Shown here one piece after another: positions 43,678 through 52,109 of a stretch of DNA of 62,805 nucleotides. The DNA lies in contig JANYCW010000024.1 of assembly GCA_025360085.1 (NCBI GenBank), forward strand, positions 1 to 62,805, given 5' to 3'. The notes beneath the pieces are model-generated. The model worked only from the letters and a program-made list of their open reading frames with translations, made no database searches and was not told the DNA's origin. Position 1 is the first letter of the stretch, and each line of letters begins with the position of its first letter. Position numbers and translations under genes: made by a program. The DNA is from Actinomycetes bacterium. GTDB lineage: Bacteria; Actinomycetota; Actinomycetes; Nanopelagicales; Nanopelagicaceae.

Positions 43678-43725
43678 ATTTATCCACAGGGGTAAATGCA
43701 CATCGAAAACACTCATTTGGCAGGC

Positions 43726-44811
43726 TTAAGAGCGTGCGAGCGCAGATCTGATCACATCTCCGACGGATTCGACCTCAACTAAGAAGCCGTCATGGCCAAA
43801 TGGTGATGAAATAACCATATGAGGCCAAGCTTGTGGGGCCATGTGCGCGATTTCTGCCTGAAGTCGTACTGGAAAGAGGCGGTCGGTGTCGATTGAGACG
43901 GCCATGACTGGAATTGTGATGCTTGCCAGCGCGCCAGCAACTCCCCCTCGTCCCCGGCCAATATCATGACTATTCATCGCCTCAGTCAGCACAATGTAAG
44001 TATTTGCATCAAAGCGATGGGCTAACTTCTCGGCCTGATGGTCTAAGTAGGATTCAACGGCAAAGCGTCCCGTCTCATCTCCTTGGAGTTCTCGCCCAAA
44101 GCGCACGTCCATCTCGGCTTCGGTGCGATATGTCAGGTGTGCGATGCGCCGGGCTATTCCCATACCCTCGGTCGGCCCGACAGATTTATCGTAGTAATCG
44201 CCTCCATGAAAATGTGAATCGGATTTAATCGCCCGGATTTGAATCGAAGCGCTACCAATCTGATCTCCCGTTGCCACCGCTGACGAGCCGATGGTGCAAA
44301 TGGCACCAACACGCTCTGGATGCCCAACGGCCCACTCCAAGGCACGCATTCCGCCCAGAGAAGGACCGACTGCAAGTCGATACTTCTCAATACCGATGGC
44401 ATTACTAAATGCAAGCTCAGCTGCAACCATGTCCCTAATTGTCACCGACGGAAAGCGCGAACCATAACGATGACCATCAGGTGCAATCGATGATGGGCCA
44501 GTCGATCCCTGACAACCACCGATGACGTTAGGACAGAGAATAAAATACTCATCCGTGTCAAAGGGAAGGCCTGAACCGACCATCGATGGCCACCAACTGG
44601 CTACATCCGACCACCCGGTCAAGGCGTGATTGACCAAAATTGCATTATCTCTCTTCGAATTAAGAACGCCCCAGCTCTGATAGGCGATGGTGATATTTTC
44701 TAGCGTCTGACCACTTTCTAAAGCGAGATCACCAATGTTTAGAAATTGGCGATCGCCGGGTGCATGGGTTTCAAGCCATGCCCCGGTGGTTAAAGCACCA
44801 CTGTGAATCAA
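43726..44811 (-). CDS. metX: Homoserine O-acetyltransferase
   Basis: This alpha/beta-hydrolase-fold enzyme acetylates homoserine with acetyl-CoA (or succinylates it in some members) for methionine synthesis. The N-terminal LESGQTLENITIAYQSWG, NHALTGWSD, the nucleophile Ser151 in GPSLGGMRALEW, an Asp in DTDRLFPVR, and His in SPFGHDGF form the catalytic triad context. The length of 361 residues is standard. The start is a TTG that overlaps the metY stop by 3 bp, so it is coupled to metY under SAM-IV control. Confidence 0.94.
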   Translation of the reverse strand: MIHSGALTTGAWLETHAPGDRQFLNIGDLALESGQTLENITIAYQSWGVLNSKRDNAILVNHALTGWSDVASWWPSMVGSGLPFDTDEYFILCPNVIGGCQGSTGPSSIAPDGHRYGSRFPSVTIRDMVAAELAFSNAIGIEKYRLAVGPSLGGMRALEWAVGHPERVGAICTIGSSAVATGDQIGSASIQIRAIKSDSHFHGGDYYDKSVGPTEGMGIARRIAHLTYRTEAEMDVRFGRELQGDETGRFAVESYLDHQAEKLAHRFDANTYIVLTEAMNSHDIGRGRGGVAGALASITIPVMAVSIDTDRLFPVRLQAEIAHMAPQAWPHMVISSPFGHDGFLVEVESVGDVIRSALARS

Positions 44812-46130
44812 AGCGATGCAGCAAAACCATCGCTCAAGTCAGCTTTGATATCTTCGATATCTTCAAGACCGACTGACAATCGAATTAAGCCCGGATTTAC
44901 ACCGGCATCGAGCAACTCATCACTTGAGAGCTGTGAATGAGTTGTTGATGCTGGATGAATAACTAAGGATCGTACATCACCAATATTTGCAACATGGGAG
45001 TGCAGAGTTAGCGCCTCTACAAACTTTCTGCCGGCATCAATTCCACCTTTAATTTCAAAAGATAGTACCGAACCTGAGCCCTTTGGAGCATACTTCCTCG
45101 CAAGCGCGTTGTACGGCGACGTTGGTAGCCAGGAATAATTCACTTTCTCAACTTGTGGGTGCGCGGCAAGCCACGTTGCAACGGCCTTAGCATTTTCTAA
45201 ATGTTGTTTCATGCGAAGAGTAAGAGTCTCAAGACCTTGAGCAAGCAACCAAGCGTTAAATGGACTAACAGCGGCACCAATATCGCGCAATAATGTTAGA
45301 CGAATTTTAAAAATGTAGGCAAGGTTTGCACCAAATGCACTGCCAACTCCGAGTGCTTGGGCGTAGACCAGACCATGATAAGAAGGATCTGGTGTATTAA
45401 AGCTTGTAAATTTTTCCGGATAGCGCGCGTAATCAAAGTTACCCGAATCCACTATCGCTCCGACAACGGTATTACCGTGGCCCGATAAAAATTTAGTTGC
45501 CGAGTGCACAACTACATCAGCACCGAACTCAATGGGTTTGATTATGTAAGGCGTTGCAACGGTGTTATCAACGATGAGTGGAACATGGTTCTCGTGTGCA
45601 ACTTTAGCGACCGCTTCAATATCTAAAATATCATTATTCGGATTTGAAATCGTCTCCCCAAAGAATGCTTTAGTATTTGGACGAACTGCTTTGCGCCACT
45701 CTTCTGGATCATTTGGGTTATTGACAAAGGTAACTTCGACTCCAAAAGTTGGAAGGGTATAGTGAAATAAGTTATACGTGCCACCATATAGATACTTTGA
45801 TGAAACTATATGATCTCCCGCAGTTGCAACTGCTAAGACTGCAAAAGTAGTAGCTGCCGAACCAGAGGCAAGAAGCAAGGCTGCAACGCCACCTTCTAAA
45901 GATGCAATTCTTTTTTCAACGACATCTTGTGTTGGATTCATGATGCGGGTATAGATATTTCCGAGCTCTGCTAGCCCAAATAAATCTGCGGCATGCTTGG
46001 TGTCTCGAAATTGATATGCAGTGGTCTGATAAAGCGGTAGGGCGCGGGCACCGGTCGTAGGGTCTGCGACTTGGCCTGCGTGAATCTGACGGGTTTCAAA
46101 GGCTGCTTCTTCAAATGTAAATGATGACAT
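44808..46130 (-). CDS. metY: O-acetylhomoserine sulfhydrylase
   Basis: This PLP enzyme of the Cys/Met metabolism family makes homocysteine from O-acetylhomoserine and sulfide. Features are FETRQIHAGQVADPTTGAR, the ASGSAA phosphate-binding stretch, DNTVATPYIIKP, and PLP lysine K213 in HSATKFLSGHG. The length of 440 residues fits MetY rather than the shorter MetB or MetC. The gene is preceded by a SAM-IV riboswitch and followed by overlapping metX. Confidence 0.95.
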   Translation of the reverse strand: MSSFTFEEAAFETRQIHAGQVADPTTGARALPLYQTTAYQFRDTKHAADLFGLAELGNIYTRIMNPTQDVVEKRIASLEGGVAALLLASGSAATTFAVLAVATAGDHIVSSKYLYGGTYNLFHYTLPTFGVEVTFVNNPNDPEEWRKAVRPNTKAFFGETISNPNNDILDIEAVAKVAHENHVPLIVDNTVATPYIIKPIEFGADVVVHSATKFLSGHGNTVVGAIVDSGNFDYARYPEKFTSFNTPDPSYHGLVYAQALGVGSAFGANLAYIFKIRLTLLRDIGAAVSPFNAWLLAQGLETLTLRMKQHLENAKAVATWLAAHPQVEKVNYSWLPTSPYNALARKYAPKGSGSVLSFEIKGGIDAGRKFVEALTLHSHVANIGDVRSLVIHPASTTHSQLSSDELLDAGVNPGLIRLSVGLEDIEDIKADLSDGFAASL

Positions 46131-46204
46131 TATTTTTTATTCCTCCCAGTTATGGGACCACTCTTGTACATATGCCGACGTTGGCACTATTAATGCGGTT
46201 CGAG

Positions 46205-46320
46205 TGATCCACGCTTATCGATGGCGTTGTTGCTACCGACCTGGTCTTCACCCGGAGCACCCCACCGTGGTGGAGGGTTGCCGTCTAGTAAGCCGGGGCT
46301 AAACACTAGAACTCGTGACC
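46205..46320 (-). promoter_or_regulatory. SAM-IV riboswitch upstream of metY-metX
   Basis: Reading the minus strand from 46320, the leader has GGTCACGAGT, AGCCCCGGCTT, GACGGCAACCCTCC, ACCACGGTGGGGTGC, TCCGGGTGAAGACCAGGTCGG and a 3' pseudoknot-like AAGCGTGGATC. These match the conserved core and order of the actinobacterial SAM-IV class. The element ends about 75 nt before the metY ATG. SAM binding should reduce expression of metY and metX. A CTGGGAGGAATAA ribosome site precedes the ATG. Confidence 0.9.
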
Positions 46321-46347
46321 TAGCTGGACTCTAACAGATGCCATGGA

Positions 46348-46893
46348 CTAATCAAAAATACCCGCGGTGACTTTAGGATGCAGTTCGGTGCGCATGGCGG
46401 CAAAGGCGGCGGCGGGCCAGCCCGAACCAAAGACTCGACGCAACAAAATCGTCAGTGAGTAGTTAGGTTGATCAAGGCTTGCACGGTCAAGGGCTTTATA
46501 TGCAAGCAGTGTATCCCCGCGTTCATAGGCAAGGGTTGCAAAGAGACAGGCCACGGGTGCGACAAAGCCAACGGGTGCGATCTGAAGTAAATAGCGCCAC
46601 ATCTGCCAGTAGATCTGGAAACTGGTGGTGGTGTGCGAGCCTAAAGCAAAGTCACGGACTTGAATATCACTCAAGCGACCTAAAACTTTGGCGATATTTT
46701 CAGAGCTGCACGATTGGTCAAATTTTTCAAACTCAACTGCAAGATCGATAACGGCAGTTGCTCCATCTCGTTGGCACTCATTGATATCGGGTGAATCCTC
46801 AATCACCGCAAAACTCTTAACGAGGGAAATAAATGTCGAATCAACAGCTTGTTCTGTTGACGAGATAGAAAACGCCTCTTTTTCAGTTGTCAT
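46348..46893 (-). CDS. DUF4192 domain protein
   Basis: The 181-residue protein ends with the typical DUF4192 block: AYERGDTLLAYKALDRA, NYSLTILLRRV, then a GSGWPAAAF segment. Its function is unknown. Homologues occur throughout actinobacteria and look cytoplasmic. I start it at ATG 46893, 7 bp after the stop of the PKD gene, since the longer form would run into that gene. It lies between the secreted PKD gene and the SAM-IV leader on the same strand. Confidence 0.72.
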   Translation of the reverse strand: MTTEKEAFSISSTEQAVDSTFISLVKSFAVIEDSPDINECQRDGATAVIDLAVEFEKFDQSCSSENIAKVLGRLSDIQVRDFALGSHTTTSFQIYWQMWRYLLQIAPVGFVAPVACLFATLAYERGDTLLAYKALDRASLDQPNYSLTILLRRVFGSGWPAAAFAAMRTELHPKVTAGIFD

Positions 46894-46900
46894 GGTCAGC

Positions 46901-47602
46901 TCATTTCGTAAAGCGGGTAGGGGCCGATACAACGGTGACGGTCGCCACCGAGGCGTTAACAATCTCTCCAGTTACTGCACGTACTGCTCCGTTATGCGTG
47001 AAACTGCCGTTCCATGTTGTTAAAAGCAGTACTGCATACGTGCCGGGCTGTGCATATGCATGCGTTATAGATTGGTTGGGAAAGGCAGAACCAGTATTTG
47101 TTGTGGCCCACATGGAGCCATCACCAAATGACCAGATAAATCCTGGGCGTAGTGCAACGTCGACGGTTTCACCAATTATTCTGACGCGACTTTGAAATAG
47201 CTTCGGTATATCCACCCAAAAAATAACCGGCACATTGGTGAGAGCTTCGAACTCGGGTTGAAAAGCTATCCCAGCAGTTGGAACCAATTTTGTTAGACGA
47301 TCACTAAGATTGGCTGTGCGTGTAACTGTCCTAGGTTTAGCTGTAGGCGGTGTATAGGTGCGCTTTACATAGGGCTTAGGTGTAGGTGATGGCTTTGGAG
47401 GAAACCAGAGCGTGTGAGTTGGCGATGGTTTGGCTCGTACGGCTTTTTTGGTCGAAGAGGTGCTACTGCCCTTATGTGCCTCAATAATGATCTGGTTGTT
47501 CTTGGTATAAACATCAACACATGCCACTTCGTTGCACTCGGCAAAAGCGCTGGCGGGTATCGAAAAAAACAGCGTAAAAATGAAGATCAAAGGTGCTTTC
47601 AT
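46901..47602 (-). CDS. Secreted protein with PKD-like domain
   Basis: The protein has a signal peptide (MKAPLIFIFTLFFSIPASAFA), then a proline/threonine/lysine-rich linker (about residues 40-95). A C-terminal PKD-like beta domain follows, with WSFGDGS and THAYAQPGTYAVLLLTTW. Such domains occur in extracellular adhesive or polysaccharide-binding proteins. Its function here is unknown. The ATG at 47602 starts the signal peptide directly, and a TATCGT box lies 7 nt upstream. It is followed by the DUF4192 gene. Confidence 0.78.
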   Translation of the reverse strand: MKAPLIFIFTLFFSIPASAFAECNEVACVDVYTKNNQIIIEAHKGSSTSSTKKAVRAKPSPTHTLWFPPKPSPTPKPYVKRTYTPPTAKPRTVTRTANLSDRLTKLVPTAGIAFQPEFEALTNVPVIFWVDIPKLFQSRVRIIGETVDVALRPGFIWSFGDGSMWATTNTGSAFPNQSITHAYAQPGTYAVLLLTTWNGSFTHNGAVRAVTGEIVNASVATVTVVSAPTRFTK

Positions 47603-47609
47603 GGCGGTG

Positions 47610-47615
47610 ACGATA
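47610..47615 (-). promoter_or_regulatory. PKD-protein gene -10 box, leaderless type
   Basis: TATCGT on the minus strand ends 7 nt before the ATG at 47602, and no Shine-Dalgarno sequence is present. The same hexamer is used by glgC. Confidence 0.45.
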
Positions 47616-47682
47616 AGTGCCGACGCCGACCTATACCCCACCTCACCCGACTAACTGTGGATAGTTGTGACACTCTTGCCCA

Positions 47683-48150
47683 ATGACAGCTCGCGATGGG
47701 GATGGCTGGTTGCACTGCAACTGCGGCAACAAGCACTGGGGGTTAAACGGCGCGGCGGGAATATTGCTGGTTCGGGGACAAGAAATCCTTTTGCAACATC
47801 GCGCCCCATGGGTGCACAACGGCGACACATGGGGAATACCTGGCGGTGCGCGCGATAGCCATGAGAGCCCTACACAAGGCGCAATTCGTGAGGCGATAGA
47901 GGAAACGGGTATCGATCCAGCCTTTGTGGTTCCCATGCATATTTTTAGTGATGATCACGGTAATTGGCGCTATGACACGGTTATTGCGCGGGCCACGCAA
48001 GATTTAATTGCGCATGACGTTAATGATGAATCCAATGAAGTCCGCTGGGTAGATATCGATGAGGTGGCCCATTTAAATCTCCACACTAGTTTTGCTAACT
48101 CGTGGCCGGCTTTACGCAAAATTCTTAATGACTTTATCGGCCCACGTTAA
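47683..48150 (+). CDS. Nudix hydrolase
   Basis: The 155-residue enzyme has a full Nudix box, GGARDSHESPTQGAIREAIEETG (about residues 55-77), matching GX5EX7REUXEEXGU. It hydrolyses nucleoside diphosphate derivatives with Mg2+, and the substrate is not predictable. An N-terminal HCNCGNKHWG stretch with two Cys and two His before the Nudix domain is seen in several actinobacterial homologues. The gene is divergent from the PKD gene and overlaps hmuV convergently by 39 bp. Confidence 0.9.
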   Translation: MTARDGDGWLHCNCGNKHWGLNGAAGILLVRGQEILLQHRAPWVHNGDTWGIPGGARDSHESPTQGAIREAIEETGIDPAFVVPMHIFSDDHGNWRYDTVIARATQDLIAHDVNDESNEVRWVDIDEVAHLNLHTSFANSWPALRKILNDFIGPR

Positions 48151-48702
48151 ATCCACCTCACTTGAATGCGCAACCACAACAATAGTTGTTCCGTTTTCGG
48201 CTAACTTCTTTAATACATCAATAATCCGTAGGCGACTATCTACATCTTGGGCTGCCAAGGGCTCGTCTAATAAAAGCACTGGTGCATTTTGTGCAATCGC
48301 TTGTGCGATTGCCACGCGGGCAGACTCTCCGCCAGACAAAGTTGTAACGTGACGATCGGCAATCTGGGTTAAATGGAGTTGCTCCATTACTTGAAAAGGC
48401 GCCCCCGCCATTTCAATAATTTGCCGGACTGTAAATCCCAAAGTGAAAAACTGGGTCTGCATCGCCATGGCGCGCACACCGGCCAATGTGCGAGCCGAAG
48501 TACGTGCTGGGTGAACTTCACCAATCGTGATTGTTCCCTTGCTGGGCACAATGTCACCGGCAATTGCCGCTAATAAAGTCGATTTGCCACAACCATTAGG
48601 ACCGATGATTACCGTTATTGATCCAGCAGGGATTTTTTCGGAAAACTCCTCAATGATCTGGCGACCATCACGAACAATGGTGATCTCGTCAATAGTTATC
48701 AT
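48112..48702 (-). CDS. hmuV: Heme/iron ABC transporter ATPase
   Basis: This is the nucleotide-binding subunit of the HmuTUV-type importer. It has Walker A GPNGCGKST, the Q-loop in AMAMQTQFF, the signature LSGGESARV, Walker B LLLDEPLAAQD and the H-loop VVVAHS. At 197 residues it is shorter than usual (about 255) and ends soon after the H-loop, so the C-terminal extension is missing. I use the ATG at 48702, which overlaps the permease stop by 4 bp. The 3' end overlaps the Nudix gene by 39 bp. Confidence 0.88.
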   Translation of the reverse strand: MITIDEITIVRDGRQIIEEFSEKIPAGSITVIIGPNGCGKSTLLAAIAGDIVPSKGTITIGEVHPARTSARTLAGVRAMAMQTQFFTLGFTVRQIIEMAGAPFQVMEQLHLTQIADRHVTTLSGGESARVAIAQAIAQNAPVLLLDEPLAAQDVDSRLRIIDVLKKLAENGTTIVVVAHSSEVDLTWADKVIKNFA

Positions 48703-49679
48703 GGCGTTCTCCACGTGGTATTTCGTCGCACAACTAAGGCGATCAAAATTGGTGCGCCAAGCAATGAGGTAACAAGACCGATAGGAAGTTCGTTTGGCTG
48801 GGCAATTGTGCGTGCCGCGGTGTCGGCAAGCAGTAACAATGTTGATCCAATCAACGCACTTTGAATTATTAGAAATCGATGCGCAGGGCCATATACAAAT
48901 CGCGCTATATGAGGTGCGGCTAAGCCAAGAAAGGCAATTGTTCCAACGCTACTTACTGCGCCTCCAGCTAAGATTGAAAGCGCGATAAGTGCCACGATGC
49001 GAGTTTTACGAACATCTACACCTAGATGGAAAGCCGTTGAATCCCCCAAGGAGAGTAGATCAAGGGCGGGTGCAACTCTCCAAGCGATTGCGCCACCGAT
49101 AATTGTGATGGCACACAGTCCAATTAAATTCCCATTTGTTATTAAAGAAAGTGAGCCGAAATTCCAAAACGAAATGGAACGAGCGTCAGCGCGAGTTACC
49201 ATCGTTGTTGCAATGCCTACGATTGCAGTTAGCGAAGCCGATACTGCTATGCCGACAATAATGAGTGCAAATGAAGAAAGGTTGCTGCGAAGTGACGCCA
49301 ATTTAAAAGTTAACGCTGTTGCAAAGAGAGCGCCGATCGCCCCCAATGCAATCGCCCCCAGCGATCCGACTTGAACGACTCCGAAGAGCACGCCAATAAC
49401 TGCAGCAAAAGATGCTCCTGCCGAAGTACCCAAAATTGCAGGTTCTGCCAGTGCGTTGTTACATGCGCCTTGCGCCATTAGACCGGCAATCCCAAGCGCT
49501 GCGCCGACTAGAACTGCCGCAAAAACTCGAGGAATGCGGATCTGCCATAAAATTTCATTAGAGCCTGGATGGATGAGCGCCGACCAAAAATGATCTATGT
49601 GAGTAGCACCGAGAGAGAGTGCCAACACAATCGAAATCACAAGTAAGACCGCATTCACTGTTGGTGCAAACTTCTTCAT
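48699..49679 (-). CDS. hmuU: FecCD-family ABC permease
   Basis: This 326-residue membrane subunit has about nine or ten helices of the BtuC/FecCD type. The family segments WQIRIPRVFAAVLVGAALG, GLMAQGACNNALAEPAILG and FLGLAAPHIARF (ATPase contact) are present. It imports iron-siderophore, heme or cobalamin. Here heme is suggested by the binding protein and gene order. It overlaps both hmuT and hmuV by 4 bp. Confidence 0.9.
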   Translation of the reverse strand: MKKFAPTVNAVLLVISIVLALSLGATHIDHFWSALIHPGSNEILWQIRIPRVFAAVLVGAALGIAGLMAQGACNNALAEPAILGTSAGASFAAVIGVLFGVVQVGSLGAIALGAIGALFATALTFKLASLRSNLSSFALIIVGIAVSASLTAIVGIATTMVTRADARSISFWNFGSLSLITNGNLIGLCAITIIGGAIAWRVAPALDLLSLGDSTAFHLGVDVRKTRIVALIALSILAGGAVSSVGTIAFLGLAAPHIARFVYGPAHRFLIIQSALIGSTLLLLADTAARTIAQPNELPIGLVTSLLGAPILIALVVRRNTTWRTP

Positions 49680-50581
49680 GCCATGGTTTTCTTGAGCATA
49701 GCCGATAGAGCAGTGAGTAAAGAAGGTGTTCGTGGACCAAAGGACAAAAGTAGAGAATCATCAACATCGATGACTCTTGCATTCTTGCCGGCATTAGTTT
49801 GAGCAACACCTGGTAGTTTTAATAATCCAACTATTCCACCCACTGATTCGAGCCCTTTCGTCATTACGAGAATTACATCAGGGTTTGAAACTGCAAGTGC
49901 CTCTGGAGTAAGTGTATTAAATGGGTGTTTGAGGGTAATTGCGCCGACATCAATTGCCCCTATTGATTGAATGAGAGAATCGGCACCTGAACCAGGACCA
50001 CCCATGAGATAGATAGCGCTTGTACCTCGCAGATATAAAAAAGCAATCCGAGCAGATTTTGAAACGTGAGTTTTCCGAATGGCTTTCTGCATCTTCTCAT
50101 TTAAAAGATTGGCTTGTTCTTGCGCCCCAATGGCCGCTCCCACAGCACGCACCTTGATTGCAATATCACGAAGAGTCCAACTTTCAGGTGTTTGAACAAT
50201 CTTTATTCCAGCACTTCTAATCTGATCAAGGGCAGCCTTTGGACCAGTTGAAGCATCGATGATTACAAGATCTGGTTTAAGCGCAATTACTTTCTCAGAT
50301 ATTACTTGATGCCCAGAAGTTACAATCGGAATATTTTTCAGTGCATCTTCACTACTGGAAATATCACGACCAACGAGAATGGATGTGGCATTGAGTGAGT
50401 TCATGATTTCGGCCACACCATTTGCTAATACAACTACACGTGAGACCGAAAAAACCACAGGGTTAGTGAGCGAAACCGACACAACATCATTTTGCGAAAT
50501 GCTGTAATTTTGAGTTGCGCCAGTAGAAGTACAGCCGGTCAGCAGAATGAGCACGACAACAAGTTTGGTAATCCATCTCAT
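49676..50581 (-). CDS. hmuT: Heme-type ABC transporter substrate-binding lipoprotein
   Basis: The 301-residue lipoprotein has a type II signal (VVVLILLTGC, lipobox LLTGC) and the two-domain helical-backbone fold of class III binding proteins. RVVVLANGVAEIMNSL, GHQVISEKVIALKPDLVI and MGGPGSGADSLIQSIG resemble HmuT heme-binding proteins, and the His in GHQV could be a heme ligand. I start at ATG 50581 because it begins the signal peptide directly. The overlap with hmuU is 4 bp. It is divergent from the secreted protein genes. Substrate is inferred, not proven. Confidence 0.85.
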   Translation of the reverse strand: MRWITKLVVVLILLTGCTSTGATQNYSISQNDVVSVSLTNPVVFSVSRVVVLANGVAEIMNSLNATSILVGRDISSSEDALKNIPIVTSGHQVISEKVIALKPDLVIIDASTGPKAALDQIRSAGIKIVQTPESWTLRDIAIKVRAVGAAIGAQEQANLLNEKMQKAIRKTHVSKSARIAFLYLRGTSAIYLMGGPGSGADSLIQSIGAIDVGAITLKHPFNTLTPEALAVSNPDVILVMTKGLESVGGIVGLLKLPGVAQTNAGKNARVIDVDDSLLLSFGPRTPSLLTALSAMLKKTMA

Positions 50582-50605
50582 GGGAGCAGTCTGCCAAAGC
50601 TTTCT

Positions 50606-50630
50606 CCGACAGGTTAGAGTGTCCTGTCGG
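50606..50630. promoter_or_regulatory. Palindrome in the hmuT divergent promoter region
   Basis: CCGACAGG and CCTGTCGG are perfect 8-bp inverted arms around a 9-bp spacer. The element sits immediately upstream of the -35 of the secreted-protein gene and 25 bp from the hmuT start. It looks like an operator. Candidates are an iron regulator or the TetR at 52110. The spacer includes AGGTTAG, a DtxR/IdeR-like half-site. Confidence 0.5.
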
Positions 50631-50659
50631 TTAACTCTCCTGATTGTGGTCAATAGAAT
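50631..50659 (+). promoter_or_regulatory. Promoter of the secreted-protein gene pair
   Basis: A TTAACT -35 (50631-50636) and TAGAAT -10 (50654-50659) are separated by 17 bp. The -10 ends 7 nt before the ATG at 50667, so the mRNA should be leaderless. Confidence 0.5.
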
Positions 50660-50666
50660 TTGCACC

Positions 50667-51155
50667 ATGAAACGCATTGGTTTAGCCCTACTGGCAACGT
50701 TGCTTTTTATATCATCGATGAGTCCGGCCGATGCCGTGGTAAAAACCGTGAAAGGTCCACAGGGTCAGAGTTTGAGTACATCTCAAACGCACGTTAAATC
50801 TGGGGATTTGGTCACTGTCTCTGGTAGACACTTCGATGAAACCGTAGGAATCTATCTTGGCTACTGCGTAGTGCCAAAAAAAGGCGCGACACCAACACCT
50901 TGTGGTGGTGGAGTAAACAAAGCCGGAACGGGCGAAGCATCTTTTTGGATTTCATCCAACCCGCCCCCATATGGCGTGGGCCTTGCCGAAGAGTTTTTAC
51001 CTGGGGGACGTTTCACTAAGAAACTAAAAATTTCCACAATGATTGGAAAATTTAATTGCACCAAAGTCAGATGCGCAATAACGGTTCGTGCCGATCATTT
51101 GCGCAGTGAAGACAGAAGTTACGACCTTTTCATTCCCATTACCATAAAGAAATAA
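50667..51155 (+). CDS. Secreted neocarzinostatin-like four-cysteine protein
   Basis: The 162-residue protein has a signal peptide (about residues 1-23, KRIGLALLATLLFISS then ADA). One beta-rich domain follows, with VKSGDLVTVSGRHFDE, GIYLGYCVVP, and the pair NCTKVRC followed by ADH. The four cysteines (67, 79, 131, 136) give spacings C-x11-C and C-x4-C, close to the two disulfides of the neocarzinostatin fold. The next gene has the same pattern. It lies divergent from hmuT, so a role at the surface in ligand capture is a reasonable guess. I do not recognise a named family. Confidence 0.72.
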   Translation: MKRIGLALLATLLFISSMSPADAVVKTVKGPQGQSLSTSQTHVKSGDLVTVSGRHFDETVGIYLGYCVVPKKGATPTPCGGGVNKAGTGEASFWISSNPPPYGVGLAEEFLPGGRFTKKLKISTMIGKFNCTKVRCAITVRADHLRSEDRSYDLFIPITIKK

Positions 51156-51164
51156 GGATCACTT

Positions 51165-52109
51165 ATGAAAAAAATTATGATAAGCATCGCGCTAGTGGCA
51201 TCGCTTGTATTTCCTACGAATGCTCAAGCCGCCGAAACTAAGTTCGCAGGTGGCCCACTTGTGAATCTGGAACCAAGCGGAGCTATCGTCCATATTGCAC
51301 TTAGTAATTTTCCGAAACTGGGTGGTCTTTACCTTCAAGAGTGTGTTGAAGGCGCAGTAGGTGCAAGACCAACCCTTTGCAATGGCGCAGTTCAACTCTG
51401 GGTCTCTACTGCTATAGGTGCATCTTTTATACCGACTGCAGATATTATCTTTAAGCCAACAGCGACATTTTCAGCAGGATCAACTGCAATAGATTGCCGT
51501 ATGTCAAAGTGTGGTGTTTTTCTGCGATACGACCATACAGTTCCGGGTAATCTCACTGAAGATCAATTCATAGCGCTCACATTCAAATCTGGATTAGATT
51601 CAATCGTCAAGCCAGTCGATGAAATTAGTGCGAAAATAAATGGTAGCGCGTTAAGTACAAGGGTTCCGATGAAGATTTCCTACAGACAAATCGCCACTCT
51701 TACCGCTACATCCAAAACAGGCGTGCCTCTAACATTTGCATCCCTTGCCCCAGCTTGCTCACTTAAAACAATGACAATTACTGCATTAAAGGGCGGTGGC
51801 TACTGCGATATTGCAATTACTTCACCTGGAAATCTTGAGTTCGCTGCAGTAACGGCGCACTTCCCCCTTGAATTAATACCTGGTGTACAGACCATTCCAA
51901 GTTTTTCTATCAGTTCGGCTAAGCGTAGCGTGCTACCTAAAAAGAGTAATTTTGGTGAATTCGTGACCTATAGTGCAAGTGGAAGTTGTACGGTTGTCAA
52001 AAATATTGTTAAAGCAGCGAAGGGCAGTTGCACCCTCGACATCTCGGCGCCCGGAATTACGGCTCTGTATCAGAGGCTCAATACTCAGATAGTTACCGAA
52101 GTTAAATAA
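51165..52109 (+). CDS. Secreted protein: neocarzinostatin-like domain plus Ig-like repeats
   Basis: The 314-residue protein has a signal peptide ending about AQAAE. Its first domain repeats the neighbour's pattern: GGLYLQEC, Cys60 and Cys72 (x11), then Cys111 and Cys116 (x4) followed by RYDH. The rest has two beta-sandwich-like units with a short Cys pair each (PACSLKTM...GYCDI and GSCTV...GSCTLDI), typical of actinobacterial extracellular repeats. It lies 9 bp after the first gene in the same operon, next to the heme importer. Its stop abuts the convergent tetR stop. Confidence 0.72.
   Translation: MKKIMISIALVASLVFPTNAQAAETKFAGGPLVNLEPSGAIVHIALSNFPKLGGLYLQECVEGAVGARPTLCNGAVQLWVSTAIGASFIPTADIIFKPTATFSAGSTAIDCRMSKCGVFLRYDHTVPGNLTEDQFIALTFKSGLDSIVKPVDEISAKINGSALSTRVPMKISYRQIATLTATSKTGVPLTFASLAPACSLKTMTITALKGGGYCDIAITSPGNLEFAAVTAHFPLELIPGVQTIPSFSISSAKRSVLPKKSNFGEFVTYSASGSCTVVKNIVKAAKGSCTLDISAPGITALYQRLNTQIVTEVK

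Noticed and set aside
50606-50630. A full IdeR/DtxR box
   Set aside because: Only one half (AGGTTAG) matches the consensus. The perfect palindrome CCGACAGG/CCTGTCGG is a different sequence, so I report it as an unassigned operator.
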